The notes under the pieces were generated by a model that was not told the origin of the DNA, searched no databases, and was given only the letters and a program-made list of their open reading frames with translations. The position numbers and the translations under genes were made by a program. From positions 842,053 to 906,052 of the forward strand of contig NZ_KB891988.1 of assembly GCF_000373625.1 (NCBI RefSeq): a stretch of 64,000 nucleotides of DNA, read 5' to 3'. Source of the DNA: Streptomyces sp. LaPpAH-108. Lineage in GTDB: Bacteria > Actinomycetota > Actinomycetes > Streptomycetales > Streptomycetaceae. Below are positions 7,800-15,543 of the stretch, piece by piece; positions within the stretch are counted from its first letter, which is position 1, and the number at the start of each line of letters is the position of its first letter.

Positions 7800-8879
7800 A
7801 TGGATATTGCCTACATTCCCAGTCCGTCGCGCGGGGTGCTGTACCTCGGCCCCATTCCGCTGCGCGGTTACGCCTTCTGCATCATCATCGGCGTCTTCGT
7901 CGCCGTCTGGCTCGGCAACAAGCGCTGGGTCGCCCGGGGCGGTCGCGCCGGGACGGTCGCCGACATCGCGGTGTGGGCCGTCCCCTTCGGCCTCGTCGGC
8001 GGTCGGCTCTACCACGTGATCACGGACTACGAGCTGTACTTCAGCCCGGGCCGGAACTGGGTGGACGCCTTCAAGGTCTGGGAAGGCGGCCTGGGCATCT
8101 GGGGCGCGATCGCGCTCGGCGCGCTCGGTGCCTGGATCGGCGCCCGCCGACGGGGCGTCGCGATGCCCGCCTACGCCGACGCCGTCGCCCCCGGCATCGC
8201 CTTCGCGCAGGCCATCGGCCGCTGGGGCAACTGGTTCAACCAGGAGCTGTACGGCCGCGAGACCCATCTGCCCTGGGCCCTGCACATCACCTCCTCCGAG
8301 GGCGGCCGGGTGCCGGGCTACTACCACCCGACGTTCCTGTACGAGTCGCTGTGGTGCGTGGGGGTCGGCTTCCTGGTCATCTGGGCCGACCGCCGCTTCA
8401 AGCTGGGCCACGGCCGCGCCTTCGCGCTGTACGTCGCCGCCTACTGCGTGGGCCGCGGCTGGATCGAGTACATGCGCGTGGACGACGCCCACCACATCCT
8501 GGGCCTGCGGCTCAACGACTGGACCGCGCTGATCGTCTTCCTGCTCGCGGTGGCCTACATGATCGTCTCGGCGCGGCTGCGGCCGGGGCGTGAGCCGGTG
8601 GTGGAGGCGGGCGCCGCCGGGGACGCCGAGGCGAAGGACGGCGCGTCCGAGGACGGCGCGTCGGAGGGCAAGGGCGACGGCAAGGACACGGCCGACGGCA
8701 AGGGCGAGGCGAAGCCTGAGGACGGCGCGGTCAAGCCGGACAAGGTCAAGCCGGACAAGGCCACGTCCGAGAAGGCCGAGCCCGCCGCCAAGGTCGACAT
8801 GGCCAAGGCCGACGCGCCCGAGGCCGACGTGTCCGAGGTCTCCGAGGTCAAGGACACCGCCGAGGCCAAGAAGGGCTGA
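7800..8879 (+). CDS. lgt: prolipoprotein diacylglyceryl transferase with long charged C-terminal tail
   Basis: Lgt transfers diacylglycerol from phosphatidylglycerol to the lipobox cysteine of prolipoproteins, such as the LivK-like protein at 47333. The multi-spanning core covers residues 1-265. The Lgt signature is clear: GRWGNWFNQELYGRET near residues 139-155, with WEGGLGIWGA upstream and GRGWIEYMR downstream. Residues from about 266 to 359 form an unusual tail rich in Lys, Asp, Glu and Ala, with repeated KPDK and EDGAS blocks. It is likely disordered and, from family topology, cytoplasmic. Such tails vary among actinobacteria and are not needed for catalysis in the family. Confidence 0.96.
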   Translation: MDIAYIPSPSRGVLYLGPIPLRGYAFCIIIGVFVAVWLGNKRWVARGGRAGTVADIAVWAVPFGLVGGRLYHVITDYELYFSPGRNWVDAFKVWEGGLGIWGAIALGALGAWIGARRRGVAMPAYADAVAPGIAFAQAIGRWGNWFNQELYGRETHLPWALHITSSEGGRVPGYYHPTFLYESLWCVGVGFLVIWADRRFKLGHGRAFALYVAAYCVGRGWIEYMRVDDAHHILGLRLNDWTALIVFLLAVAYMIVSARLRPGREPVVEAGAAGDAEAKDGASEDGASEGKGDGKDTADGKGEAKPEDGAVKPDKVKPDKATSEKAEPAAKVDMAKADAPEADVSEVSEVKDTAEAKKG

Positions 8880-8901
8880 CGCGCACGCGGTACGAGGTAC
8901 A

Positions 8902-8936
8902 CGGAGGGCGCCCGGGGATTCCCCGGGCGCCCTCCG
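8902..8936. terminator. bidirectional terminator between lgt and the CitE-like gene
   Basis: CGGAGGGCGCCCGGGGA and its exact reverse complement flank a single T, giving 17-base arms. It sits between two convergent genes and can serve both. Confidence 0.85.
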
Positions 8937-8964
8937 CGCGTACCGCCCCGGCCGGGCGCCGCTC

Positions 8965-9777
8965 TCAGCCCCGCCGCACCAGCGACAGCGTGCGCCGGGC
9001 CAGCGCCACCGTCGCCGCGTCGATGAAGCGGCCGTCCGGCAGGGCCTGGGCGCCCTGCTCGGCGGCGGCGGCCTTGACCACGGTCTCGGCCTCCTCCAGC
9101 TCCGCCGGGGTCGGCTGGTAGGCCCGCTCGATCACCGGAAGCTGGCGGGGGTGGATCGCGGCCCGGCCGAGGAAGCCGAGGGCGCGGCCCCGGGCGCAGG
9201 AGGCGGCCAGCCCGTCCAGGTCCCGGATGTCGGGGTGGACGGACTGCGGGGGCGGGGCGAGTCCCGCCGCGCGGGCGGCGACGATCACCCGGGACCGGGA
9301 CCAGTCGAGCCCCGAGTCGGCCCGTACCCCGAGATCGGCCCGCAGATCGGCCTCGCCCAGCGAGATCCCGCGCAGGGAGGGATGGGCGCGGGCGATGGCG
9401 TGGGCGTGCTCGATGCCGAGGGCGGACTCCAGGAGCGCGTACAGCGGCAGCGCGGTGAGGACGGCGGTGTGCCGTACCTCGTCGGGGGAGGCGACCTTGG
9501 GCAGCCGGAGCCCGGACGCGCCGGGCAGGGCGGCCAGCGCGGCGAGGTCCGCCGCGCCCCAGGGGCCGTCGGCCGCGTTCAGCCGGACGTGCACCGGGAC
9601 CGGCTGGTGCTCGCAGAGCCGTTCGGCGGTGGCCGTGCGGGCGTACTCCTTGCGGTCCGGGGCGACCGCGTCCTCCAGGTCGATCACCACTACGTCGGCG
9701 CCCGCGACGAGCGCCTTGTCCACCACATGGGGCCGGTCGCCGGGGACGTAGAGCCAGGTCAGCGGGGTGCGGCTCAC
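8965..9777 (-). CDS. HpcH/HpaI-family CoA ester lyase (CitE-like)
   Basis: This 270-residue TIM-barrel protein starts with SRTPLTWLYVPGDRPHVVDK and has VVIDLEDAVAPDRK near residues 32-45 (metal/carboxylate site). It also has LPKVASPDE, LLESALGI (the catalytic-type Glu) and ISLGEADLRADLG. It most resembles single-subunit CitE-like lyases that cleave citramalyl-CoA, malyl-CoA or HMG-type thioesters. The GTG start at 9777 overlaps the CoA-transferase stop (GTGA). A CoA-transferase plus a CitE-like lyase suggests activation then C-C cleavage of a small hydroxy-dicarboxylate, as in itaconate/citramalate use; the substrate is not shown by the sequence. It is the last gene of the ADP-ribosylglycohydrolase operon. 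Confidence 0.85.
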   Translation of the reverse strand: MSRTPLTWLYVPGDRPHVVDKALVAGADVVVIDLEDAVAPDRKEYARTATAERLCEHQPVPVHVRLNAADGPWGAADLAALAALPGASGLRLPKVASPDEVRHTAVLTALPLYALLESALGIEHAHAIARAHPSLRGISLGEADLRADLGVRADSGLDWSRSRVIVAARAAGLAPPPQSVHPDIRDLDGLAASCARGRALGFLGRAAIHPRQLPVIERAYQPTPAELEEAETVVKAAAAEQGAQALPDGRFIDAATVALARRTLSLVRRG

Positions 9778-11003
9778 AGGGCGCCCTCCTCGCGCAGGGC
9801 GGTGAGGTCGGCCGGGCCGAGTCCCAGTTCGGTGAGCACGTCCTCGGTGTCGGCGCCGTGCCCGCGCCCGGCCCAGCGGATCGCGCCGGGGGTCGCGGAG
9901 AGCCGGAAGAGGACGTTCTGCATCTTCAGCGGGCCGAGGTCCGGGTCGGGGACGGTGGTGACCGTGTCCAGGGCCTGGTACTGCGGGTCGGTGAACACGT
10001 CCCGTACGTCCTGCACGGGGGCGATGGCCGCCTCCGCCTTCTCGAAGGCGGCCAGCACCTCGTCGCGGTCGCGGGCCGCGATCCAGGAGCCGACCGCCGC
10101 GTCCAGGACGTCGGCGTGCGCGGCCCGCTGGGCGCCGCTCGCGAACCACGGTTCCTCGATCAGCTCCGGGCGGCCCACAAGGCGCATCACCCGCTCGGCC
10201 ACCGACTGGGCCGAGGTGGAGACCGCGACCCAGGAGCCGTCGGCGGTGCGATAGGTGTTGCGCGGGGCGTTGTTCGCGGAGCGGTTGCCGGTGCGTTTCT
10301 GCACATAGCCGAGCTGGTCGTACCAGGTGGGCTGGGGGCCGAGCATGGCGAGCATCGGCTCGATGATGGCCATGTCCACGACCTGTCCGGCGCCGGTGCG
10401 GTCGCGGGCGGCGAGCGCGGTGAGCACGGCGTAGGCGGTCGCAAGGGCGGTGACCGAGTCCGCGAGTCCGAACGGCGGCAGGGTCGGCGGGGCGTCCGGT
10501 TCGCCGGTGAGGGCCGCGAAGCCGCTCATGGCCTCCGCGAGCGTGCCGAAGCCGGGCCGGTGCGCGTACGGCCCGAACTGGCCGAAGGCGGTGACCCGGG
10601 CGAGCACCAGGCGGGGGTTGGCGGCCGACAGCTCGGGCCAGCCGAGGTCCCACTTCTCCAGGGTGCCGGGGCGGAAGTTCTCGATCACCACGTCGGCGGT
10701 GGCCGCGAGCCGCAGCAGGGTCGCGCGGCCACCGGGGCGGGACAGATCGAGGGTGATGGCGCGCTTGTTGCGGCCGAGCACCTTCCACCACAGGCCGATC
10801 CCGTCCTTGGCCGGGCCGTGCCCGCGCGAGGGGTCGGGGCGGCGTGGGTGCTCCACCTTGATCACCTCGGCGCCGAAGTCACCGAGCATCGTGGCGGCCA
10901 GCGGACCGGCGAAGAGCGTGGCCAGGTCCAGGACGCGCAGTCCGTCCAGCGGCTGGACGGACGGGCGCGGGGCGCGGGGCGTGTTCTCGTCCGGGCTGCT
11001 CAT
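9774..11003 (-). CDS. class III (CaiB/BaiF) CoA-transferase
   Basis: The 409-residue protein has the family opening LDGLRVLDLATLFAGPLAATMLGDFGAEVIKVE. It also has ITLDLSRPGGRATLLRLAATADVVIENFRPG, the RPGFG segment and GQVVDMAIIEPMLAM, which carries the catalytic Asp region. Family members move CoA between carboxylates with a covalent aspartyl intermediate. The ATG at 11003 overlaps the ribokinase stop (ATGA) and the 3' end overlaps the CitE-like start, so the two CoA genes are translationally coupled. Substrate is unknown; a succinyl-CoA-dependent dicarboxylate transferase is a reasonable guess given its partner. Confidence 0.9.
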   Translation of the reverse strand: MSSPDENTPRAPRPSVQPLDGLRVLDLATLFAGPLAATMLGDFGAEVIKVEHPRRPDPSRGHGPAKDGIGLWWKVLGRNKRAITLDLSRPGGRATLLRLAATADVVIENFRPGTLEKWDLGWPELSAANPRLVLARVTAFGQFGPYAHRPGFGTLAEAMSGFAALTGEPDAPPTLPPFGLADSVTALATAYAVLTALAARDRTGAGQVVDMAIIEPMLAMLGPQPTWYDQLGYVQKRTGNRSANNAPRNTYRTADGSWVAVSTSAQSVAERVMRLVGRPELIEEPWFASGAQRAAHADVLDAAVGSWIAARDRDEVLAAFEKAEAAIAPVQDVRDVFTDPQYQALDTVTTVPDPDLGPLKMQNVLFRLSATPGAIRWAGRGHGADTEDVLTELGLGPADLTALREEGAL

Positions 11004-11893
11004 GTCGTGTACTGGGCCTCGATCTCCTGGCGGTAGGGCATCGACACCGACGCCCCTTCCCGCTGCACCGACAGGGACGCCGCGGCGGACGCCCACAACA
11101 GGGCCTCGCGGATGGGCCGTTCCTCGGCCAGGGCGACCGCGAGCGCGCCCGCGAAGGTGTCGCCCGCGCCGGTGGAGTCCACGGCGGTGACCAGGGGCGC
11201 GGGCACTACCAGCGGCTCGGTGCCGCGCGCGACGTAGAGGCTGCCGGCCGCGCCCAGGGTGACGACCACCTCGGGCACCAGGTCGAGCAGCGCGGTGGCC
11301 GCCTCACGCGGGTCGATACGCCCTGTGAGGGTGACGGCCTCGTACTCGTTGGGGATCAACAGGTCGGTGGCCTCCAGGAGTTCGGGGGGCAGCGGCTGGG
11401 CGGGGGAGGGGGTGAGCACGGTGCGCACACCGTGCCGTCGTGCCGTCTCGGCGCCCGCGAGGACCCCGTCGAGCGGGATCTCCAGTTGCAGCAGCAGGGC
11501 GTCGGCGGCGGTGAGGGCGCCCTCGTCGCCGGGGGCGAGATGGTCCACGGTGCCGTTGGCGCCGGGGATGACGACGATGGAGTTGCCGCCCTCGTCGTCC
11601 ACCACGATGTGCGCGGTGCCGGAGGGGCCCTCCACCGTGCGCAGGAAGTCGGTGTCCACGCCGGAGTGTTCGAGGGTGTCGCGCAGCCGGAGCCCGAAGG
11701 CGTCGTTGCCGACCGCGCCGATCATCGAGACGGTGGCGCCGCACCGGGCGGCGGCGATGGCCTGGTTGGCGCCCTTGCCGCCGGGGATGGTGTGGAACTC
11801 GCGCCCGGTCACGGTCTCGCCGCGCTGCGGGGCCTTGGCGACGTAGGTGACGAGGTCCATGTTGGTGCTGCCGAGGACCGCGATATGGGTCAT
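11000..11893 (-). CDS. rbsK: ribokinase-family sugar kinase
   Basis: The protein has 297 residues. PfkB-family elements are intact: GSTNMDLV at the N-terminus, IPGGKGANQAIAAAR near residues 38-52 (sugar binding), and AVDSTGAGDTFAGA near 245 (anion hole and catalytic Asp). The general pattern is that of ribokinase, which makes ribose-5-phosphate. It follows the fourth ADP-ribosylglycohydrolase gene with a four-base ATGA overlap. In that context a plausible job is to phosphorylate ribose or a ribosyl product released by the hydrolases or downstream nucleosidases. The precise substrate is inference. Confidence 0.85.
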   Translation of the reverse strand: MTHIAVLGSTNMDLVTYVAKAPQRGETVTGREFHTIPGGKGANQAIAAARCGATVSMIGAVGNDAFGLRLRDTLEHSGVDTDFLRTVEGPSGTAHIVVDDEGGNSIVVIPGANGTVDHLAPGDEGALTAADALLLQLEIPLDGVLAGAETARRHGVRTVLTPSPAQPLPPELLEATDLLIPNEYEAVTLTGRIDPREAATALLDLVPEVVVTLGAAGSLYVARGTEPLVVPAPLVTAVDSTGAGDTFAGALAVALAEERPIREALLWASAAASLSVQREGASVSMPYRQEIEAQYTT

Positions 11894-13251
11894 GGTCGGG
11901 TCGCCTCCAGGTGGGTGAGGTGGGCCAGGGTGTCGAAGCCGGTGCCGTCGAAGTCGGCGACGGTGGTGGCGAGCCGGTTCTTCAGCGGGGCCCGCCAGTG
12001 TTCGGGCAGTGCCTCGGGGGAGCCCGCGAGCAGCCCCGCGACACTGCCCGCCGTCGCCCCGTTGGAGTCGGTGTCCCAACCGCCGGACACCGCACGGCAG
12101 ATGGAGCCGGAGAAGTCGCCGTCCGCGTGGGTGAGCGCGGCGGCGATCAGGGCGGTGTTGGGGATCGCGTGCACCCAGTGGTGGGTGGCGTCGTACCGGG
12201 CGTGGAGCCGGTCCACCACGTCGTCGAAGTCGTCGTGCTCATGGGCCAGTCGGACGGCGTGGTCGAGCGCTGCGGCCAGCCGGGAGCGGGCCGGGACGAC
12301 CGTGCGGCCGGTGCGCAGACAGGCGTGCACGTCGTGCGTGCCGGTCGCTGCGGCGGCGAGGACGGCTGCGATGAACATCGCCGCGTAGACGCCGTTCGCG
12401 GTGTGGGTCAACACGGCGTCGCGGTACGCCTGTTCGGCGGCGGCGGCCGGGTCGCCCGGGTGGGTCCAGCCGTGGACGTCGGCGCGGATCAGCGCGCCGA
12501 TCCACTCGCGGAACGGGTTGCGGTGCCGTGCGGTGCGCGGGGGTTCGATCCCGTCCAGGAGGTTGCGGAAGGCGACGCGTTCGGCGGTGAAGGTGCGGCC
12601 GGGCGGGAGTTCGTCCAGCCAGAGCGCGGCCACCTGGTCGGTGCTGAAGGCGCGGCCGTGCCGCCGGAGCAGCAGCAGGCCCAGCAGGGGGTAGTTGAGG
12701 TCGTCGTCCTCGGGCATGCCGTCGATGTTCTCGGCGAGCGAGGTGGGGGCCGAGCGGCGGTTCCAGGGATACCGGGCCAGCAGCTCGGCGGGGACGCCCC
12801 GGGCGGTGAACCACGTGGTCAGCGGCCGGTTCCCGGCGGCCTCGGCGAGGGCGCGGATGCCGTCGAGCGGCAGCTTCTCCACCGGCTTGCCCAGCAGGCA
12901 CCCGGCCGCGCGGCCGAGCCAGGCGGCCTCCAGGGCGGCGGGGGAGACGCCGGTGTGCTCGCGCGGGGCGGGCCAGTCGGGGCAGGCTTCCTTGAGCGCG
13001 GTCCACTCCGTCGGCTCGTCGGCCGTCAACGCGCTGGGCAGATCGGCGAGTTCGTCCAGCAGATCCTCGGCGAGCAGCCGCAGCGAGCGGGAGACCGGCT
13101 CCGGGGAGGCACCGGCCCGCTCGGGGGCGTCCGGTCCGCCCGCCGCCTTCCAGCGTGCCTCGATCCGTGCGGGCTCCCGGCCGTCCAGGCGGGCCTGGCG
13201 GATCTCGTGGCCGAGCAGGTCCTCGGGCTGGACCCAGGTCAGCCGGATCAT
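11890..13251 (-). CDS. ADP-ribosylglycohydrolase-family protein D (EDDD variant)
   Basis: This 453-residue protein has about 105 extra N-terminal residues before an ARH/DraG-like all-helical domain. The first metal motif is E181-D-D-D in GMPEDDDLNYPL instead of the usual TDDT, and the second is intact as D393-T-D395-S in GGWDTDSNGATAGSVAG. Both fit a two-metal ADP-ribosyl or related N-glycosyl hydrolase. ATG 13251 overlaps the stop of paralogue C (ATGA), and its end overlaps rbsK. The EDDD form marks a distinct subgroup that may act on free ribosides or sugars rather than modified proteins; this is inference. Confidence 0.85.
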   Translation of the reverse strand: MIRLTWVQPEDLLGHEIRQARLDGREPARIEARWKAAGGPDAPERAGASPEPVSRSLRLLAEDLLDELADLPSALTADEPTEWTALKEACPDWPAPREHTGVSPAALEAAWLGRAAGCLLGKPVEKLPLDGIRALAEAAGNRPLTTWFTARGVPAELLARYPWNRRSAPTSLAENIDGMPEDDDLNYPLLGLLLLRRHGRAFSTDQVAALWLDELPPGRTFTAERVAFRNLLDGIEPPRTARHRNPFREWIGALIRADVHGWTHPGDPAAAAEQAYRDAVLTHTANGVYAAMFIAAVLAAAATGTHDVHACLRTGRTVVPARSRLAAALDHAVRLAHEHDDFDDVVDRLHARYDATHHWVHAIPNTALIAAALTHADGDFSGSICRAVSGGWDTDSNGATAGSVAGLLAGSPEALPEHWRAPLKNRLATTVADFDGTGFDTLAHLTHLEATRP

Positions 13252-14423
13252 GCCGGGCCCCCGAGCGCGGCGAAGGCCCGCTCGTGCGCGCGCCGCCGGG
13301 CCACGTCCCGCGCGAAGACCTCCCGGGCGACCCCGGCCAGTTCCCGCGCCGGGGCCCACAGGTCCAGACGGCTGGCCTCGGCCACCGTCTTCGCCCACTC
13401 CTCGGGCACCGGCGAGCCGAGCGCGCCGGTGATCGCGCCCGCCATGGTGGCGATGGAGTCGCAGTCGCGCCCGTAGTTCACCGAGCCGAGCACCGCGTGC
13501 CGGAAGTCGCCGCCCGCGACCAGCACCATGCCGAGCGCCACCGGCAGCTCCTCGATGGAGTGCAGCCGCGAGGGGCGGCGGGCGCCGAGCGAGGGGGCGC
13601 GGTAGTCGGGGCCGACCGTGTCGTACGGCGCCACCGCCGTGCGCAGCGGGACCAGCGCGGACTCGAAGTCGCCGTATCCGGCAGCGGTTTCGCAGACCTT
13701 CTCGATCGCCTCGCGGGTGCCGTCCTTCGCCAGTGCCAGCGCGGCGGCCACCACCGAGTCCGGGGTGGCCCCGGGCGCGGTCGCGGCGGCGACGGCCGCG
13801 GCGAAGACCCCGGCGGCCTCCCTGCCGTACGACGACTGGTGGGCGCCCGCGACGTCCAGTGCCTCGGCGTACGCGGCGGCCGGGTCGGCGGCGTTGACCA
13901 GGCCGACCGGCGCCATGTACATCGCCGCACCGCAGTTGACGATGTTTCCGCTGCCCGCCTCGCGCGGGTCCACATGACCGTAGGCCAGCCGGGCCACCAG
14001 CCACTTCTCGGCGAGGAAGATCCGCTGGAGCGGCAGCGCCTCCGCCTCCAGCTCGGGGATCCAGCGGGGGGTGGTCATCAGGTCCGGGACCAGATGGTCG
14101 GCGACCGCGTAGGCGTCCAGATGGTCGCGGACGCGCTGGTAGACCCGGATCAGCGCGTGGGTCATCAAGGTGTCGTCGGTGACGTGCCCGTCGCCCTTGT
14201 GGTACGGCGCGATGGGGCGGGCGGTGCGCCAGGCGTCGCCGTTCCAGGGGCCGACGAAGCCGTGGACGCGGCCACCGTGGCGGTCGGCGATCTGGTCGGG
14301 GGAGTAGCCCTCGACGGGGCCGCCGAGCGCGTCGCCCACGGCGGCGCCGACCAGGGCTCCGGTGATCCGTGCGTCCAGTGCGGTCAGTCCTGGGCCGGGG
14401 ATTTCTTCCTTTTCGGGCGTCAT
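13248..14423 (-). CDS. ADP-ribosylglycohydrolase-family protein C
   Basis: The 391 residues start with a canonical ARH domain: GALVGAAVGDALGGPVEGY near residues 20-40, metal motif T82-D-D-T85 in GHVTDDTLM, and D320-C-D322-S in YGRDCDSIATMAGAITGA. All expected Mg ligands are present. A long insertion (about residues 100-150) containing WIPELEAEALPLQ separates the first motif from the core. It is the third gene of the operon, seven bases after paralogue B and overlapping paralogue D. Its reaction is probably removal of an ADP-ribosyl or ribosyl group; substrate unknown. Confidence 0.87.
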   Translation of the reverse strand: MTPEKEEIPGPGLTALDARITGALVGAAVGDALGGPVEGYSPDQIADRHGGRVHGFVGPWNGDAWRTARPIAPYHKGDGHVTDDTLMTHALIRVYQRVRDHLDAYAVADHLVPDLMTTPRWIPELEAEALPLQRIFLAEKWLVARLAYGHVDPREAGSGNIVNCGAAMYMAPVGLVNAADPAAAYAEALDVAGAHQSSYGREAAGVFAAAVAAATAPGATPDSVVAAALALAKDGTREAIEKVCETAAGYGDFESALVPLRTAVAPYDTVGPDYRAPSLGARRPSRLHSIEELPVALGMVLVAGGDFRHAVLGSVNYGRDCDSIATMAGAITGALGSPVPEEWAKTVAEASRLDLWAPARELAGVAREVFARDVARRRAHERAFAALGGPA

Positions 14424-14430
14424 GCCCGAA

Positions 14431-15543
14431 TCATCCCTCCGGTCGGGCCCGTTGTGCGGCTTCCAGCAGCCCGGCGAGTTCCACGAGGTCCGTACCGGTG
14501 AGCCGGGGCAGCGCGCAGCCGGACAGGACGCGGCACGCGTCCCGCCACGTCCCGGGCACGCACGCGCCGCCGCCGAGTGCGCCGGTGAGCGCCCCGGCCA
14601 GCGCCGGAGCGGAATCCGCGACCCGGGACAGGCAGGCAGCGGCCGGGACGGCCTCGCGGATACGGCCCCCGGAGGCGGCGGTCAGCGCGAGTGCGACGGG
14701 GACCGTCTCGGCGGCGGCGACACCGTAGCTGTACACATGATCGACGATCCGGTGCTCCAGGAGAGGGATCAGCTCGAAGGCCGAGCCGCTGTCCGGGACC
14801 AGCGCGAGCGCCTGGCGGGCGTTGCGGCCGATCTCCGTCCCGGCCGGGAGTTCGGCGAGCGCCGCCGCCACGCACTCGTCCGGCTTCGCCCCGCCGAGGG
14901 CCGACGCCAGCGCCGCCGCCATCGCCCGCGCGCCGTGCACGCCGTCGCCGTCCTGGGTGTAGCGGGCGTCGAACTCCGCGAGGTCCGCCGCGCGCCGGGC
15001 GTCACCGGGGTGGGCCACGGCGAGGACACAGGCCCGCACACAGGCGGCGTCGTCGAAGTAGTGCGGGTTGTCGTGCCCGGTCGCGGGCGGTCGCAGCCCG
15101 GCGGCCAGATTCCCGAGGCCCGCCCGCACCGAGATCCGGGCGCGCAGCGGCAGGACGGCCGACTCGATCTCCGGCGCGCGCTCCGCCGCGGCCGACACCT
15201 CCGCGGCCACGGCGGTCCAGGTCAGGTCGATGGCCGCGCGCATCCTGCGCTCCCGGCTCAGGTCCCCGAGCACGTCGTCCCCGGCCCGCAGCACCGCCTC
15301 GGCCGCGAACGCCGCCCACTCTGCGTCGTCGGAGGGGCCGAGCCGCAGCGGTTCCGGGGGCTGGTTCAGCGCGACCGGCACGGGCAGCGTGGTCGTCGCG
15401 TTCAGCTCCGCGAACGTGTCCAGCTCCCGGGTGAGCCGCCGCGTCCACTCCGGCATCCGCGCCGCCCGATGCCGCGCGGCGGGCCACCCGGCCGCGTCCC
15501 CGGCGGCCAGACCGAGCAGCAGTCCCTCGATACGGCGGCTCAC
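14431..15543 (-). CDS. degenerate ADP-ribosylglycohydrolase-family protein B
   Basis: This 370-residue paralogue keeps the fold signature (IEGLLLGLAAGDAAGWPAA at the N-terminus; ALAGALTGALGGGACVPGTW at the C-terminus) but its metal motifs have drifted. The first is S71-D-D-A74 instead of TDDT. The second reads V308-A-D310-S where active members have D-x-D-T/S, so one Mg ligand is lost. It is probably weakly active or a regulatory partner of a neighbour. The GTG start at 15543 overlaps the stop of paralogue A (GTGA), so the two may be made in equal amounts. The reading frame is intact, so it is not a pseudogene in the usual sense. Confidence 0.8.
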   Translation of the reverse strand: MSRRIEGLLLGLAAGDAAGWPAARHRAARMPEWTRRLTRELDTFAELNATTTLPVPVALNQPPEPLRLGPSDDAEWAAFAAEAVLRAGDDVLGDLSRERRMRAAIDLTWTAVAAEVSAAAERAPEIESAVLPLRARISVRAGLGNLAAGLRPPATGHDNPHYFDDAACVRACVLAVAHPGDARRAADLAEFDARYTQDGDGVHGARAMAAALASALGGAKPDECVAAALAELPAGTEIGRNARQALALVPDSGSAFELIPLLEHRIVDHVYSYGVAAAETVPVALALTAASGGRIREAVPAAACLSRVADSAPALAGALTGALGGGACVPGTWRDACRVLSGCALPRLTGTDLVELAGLLEAAQRARPEG

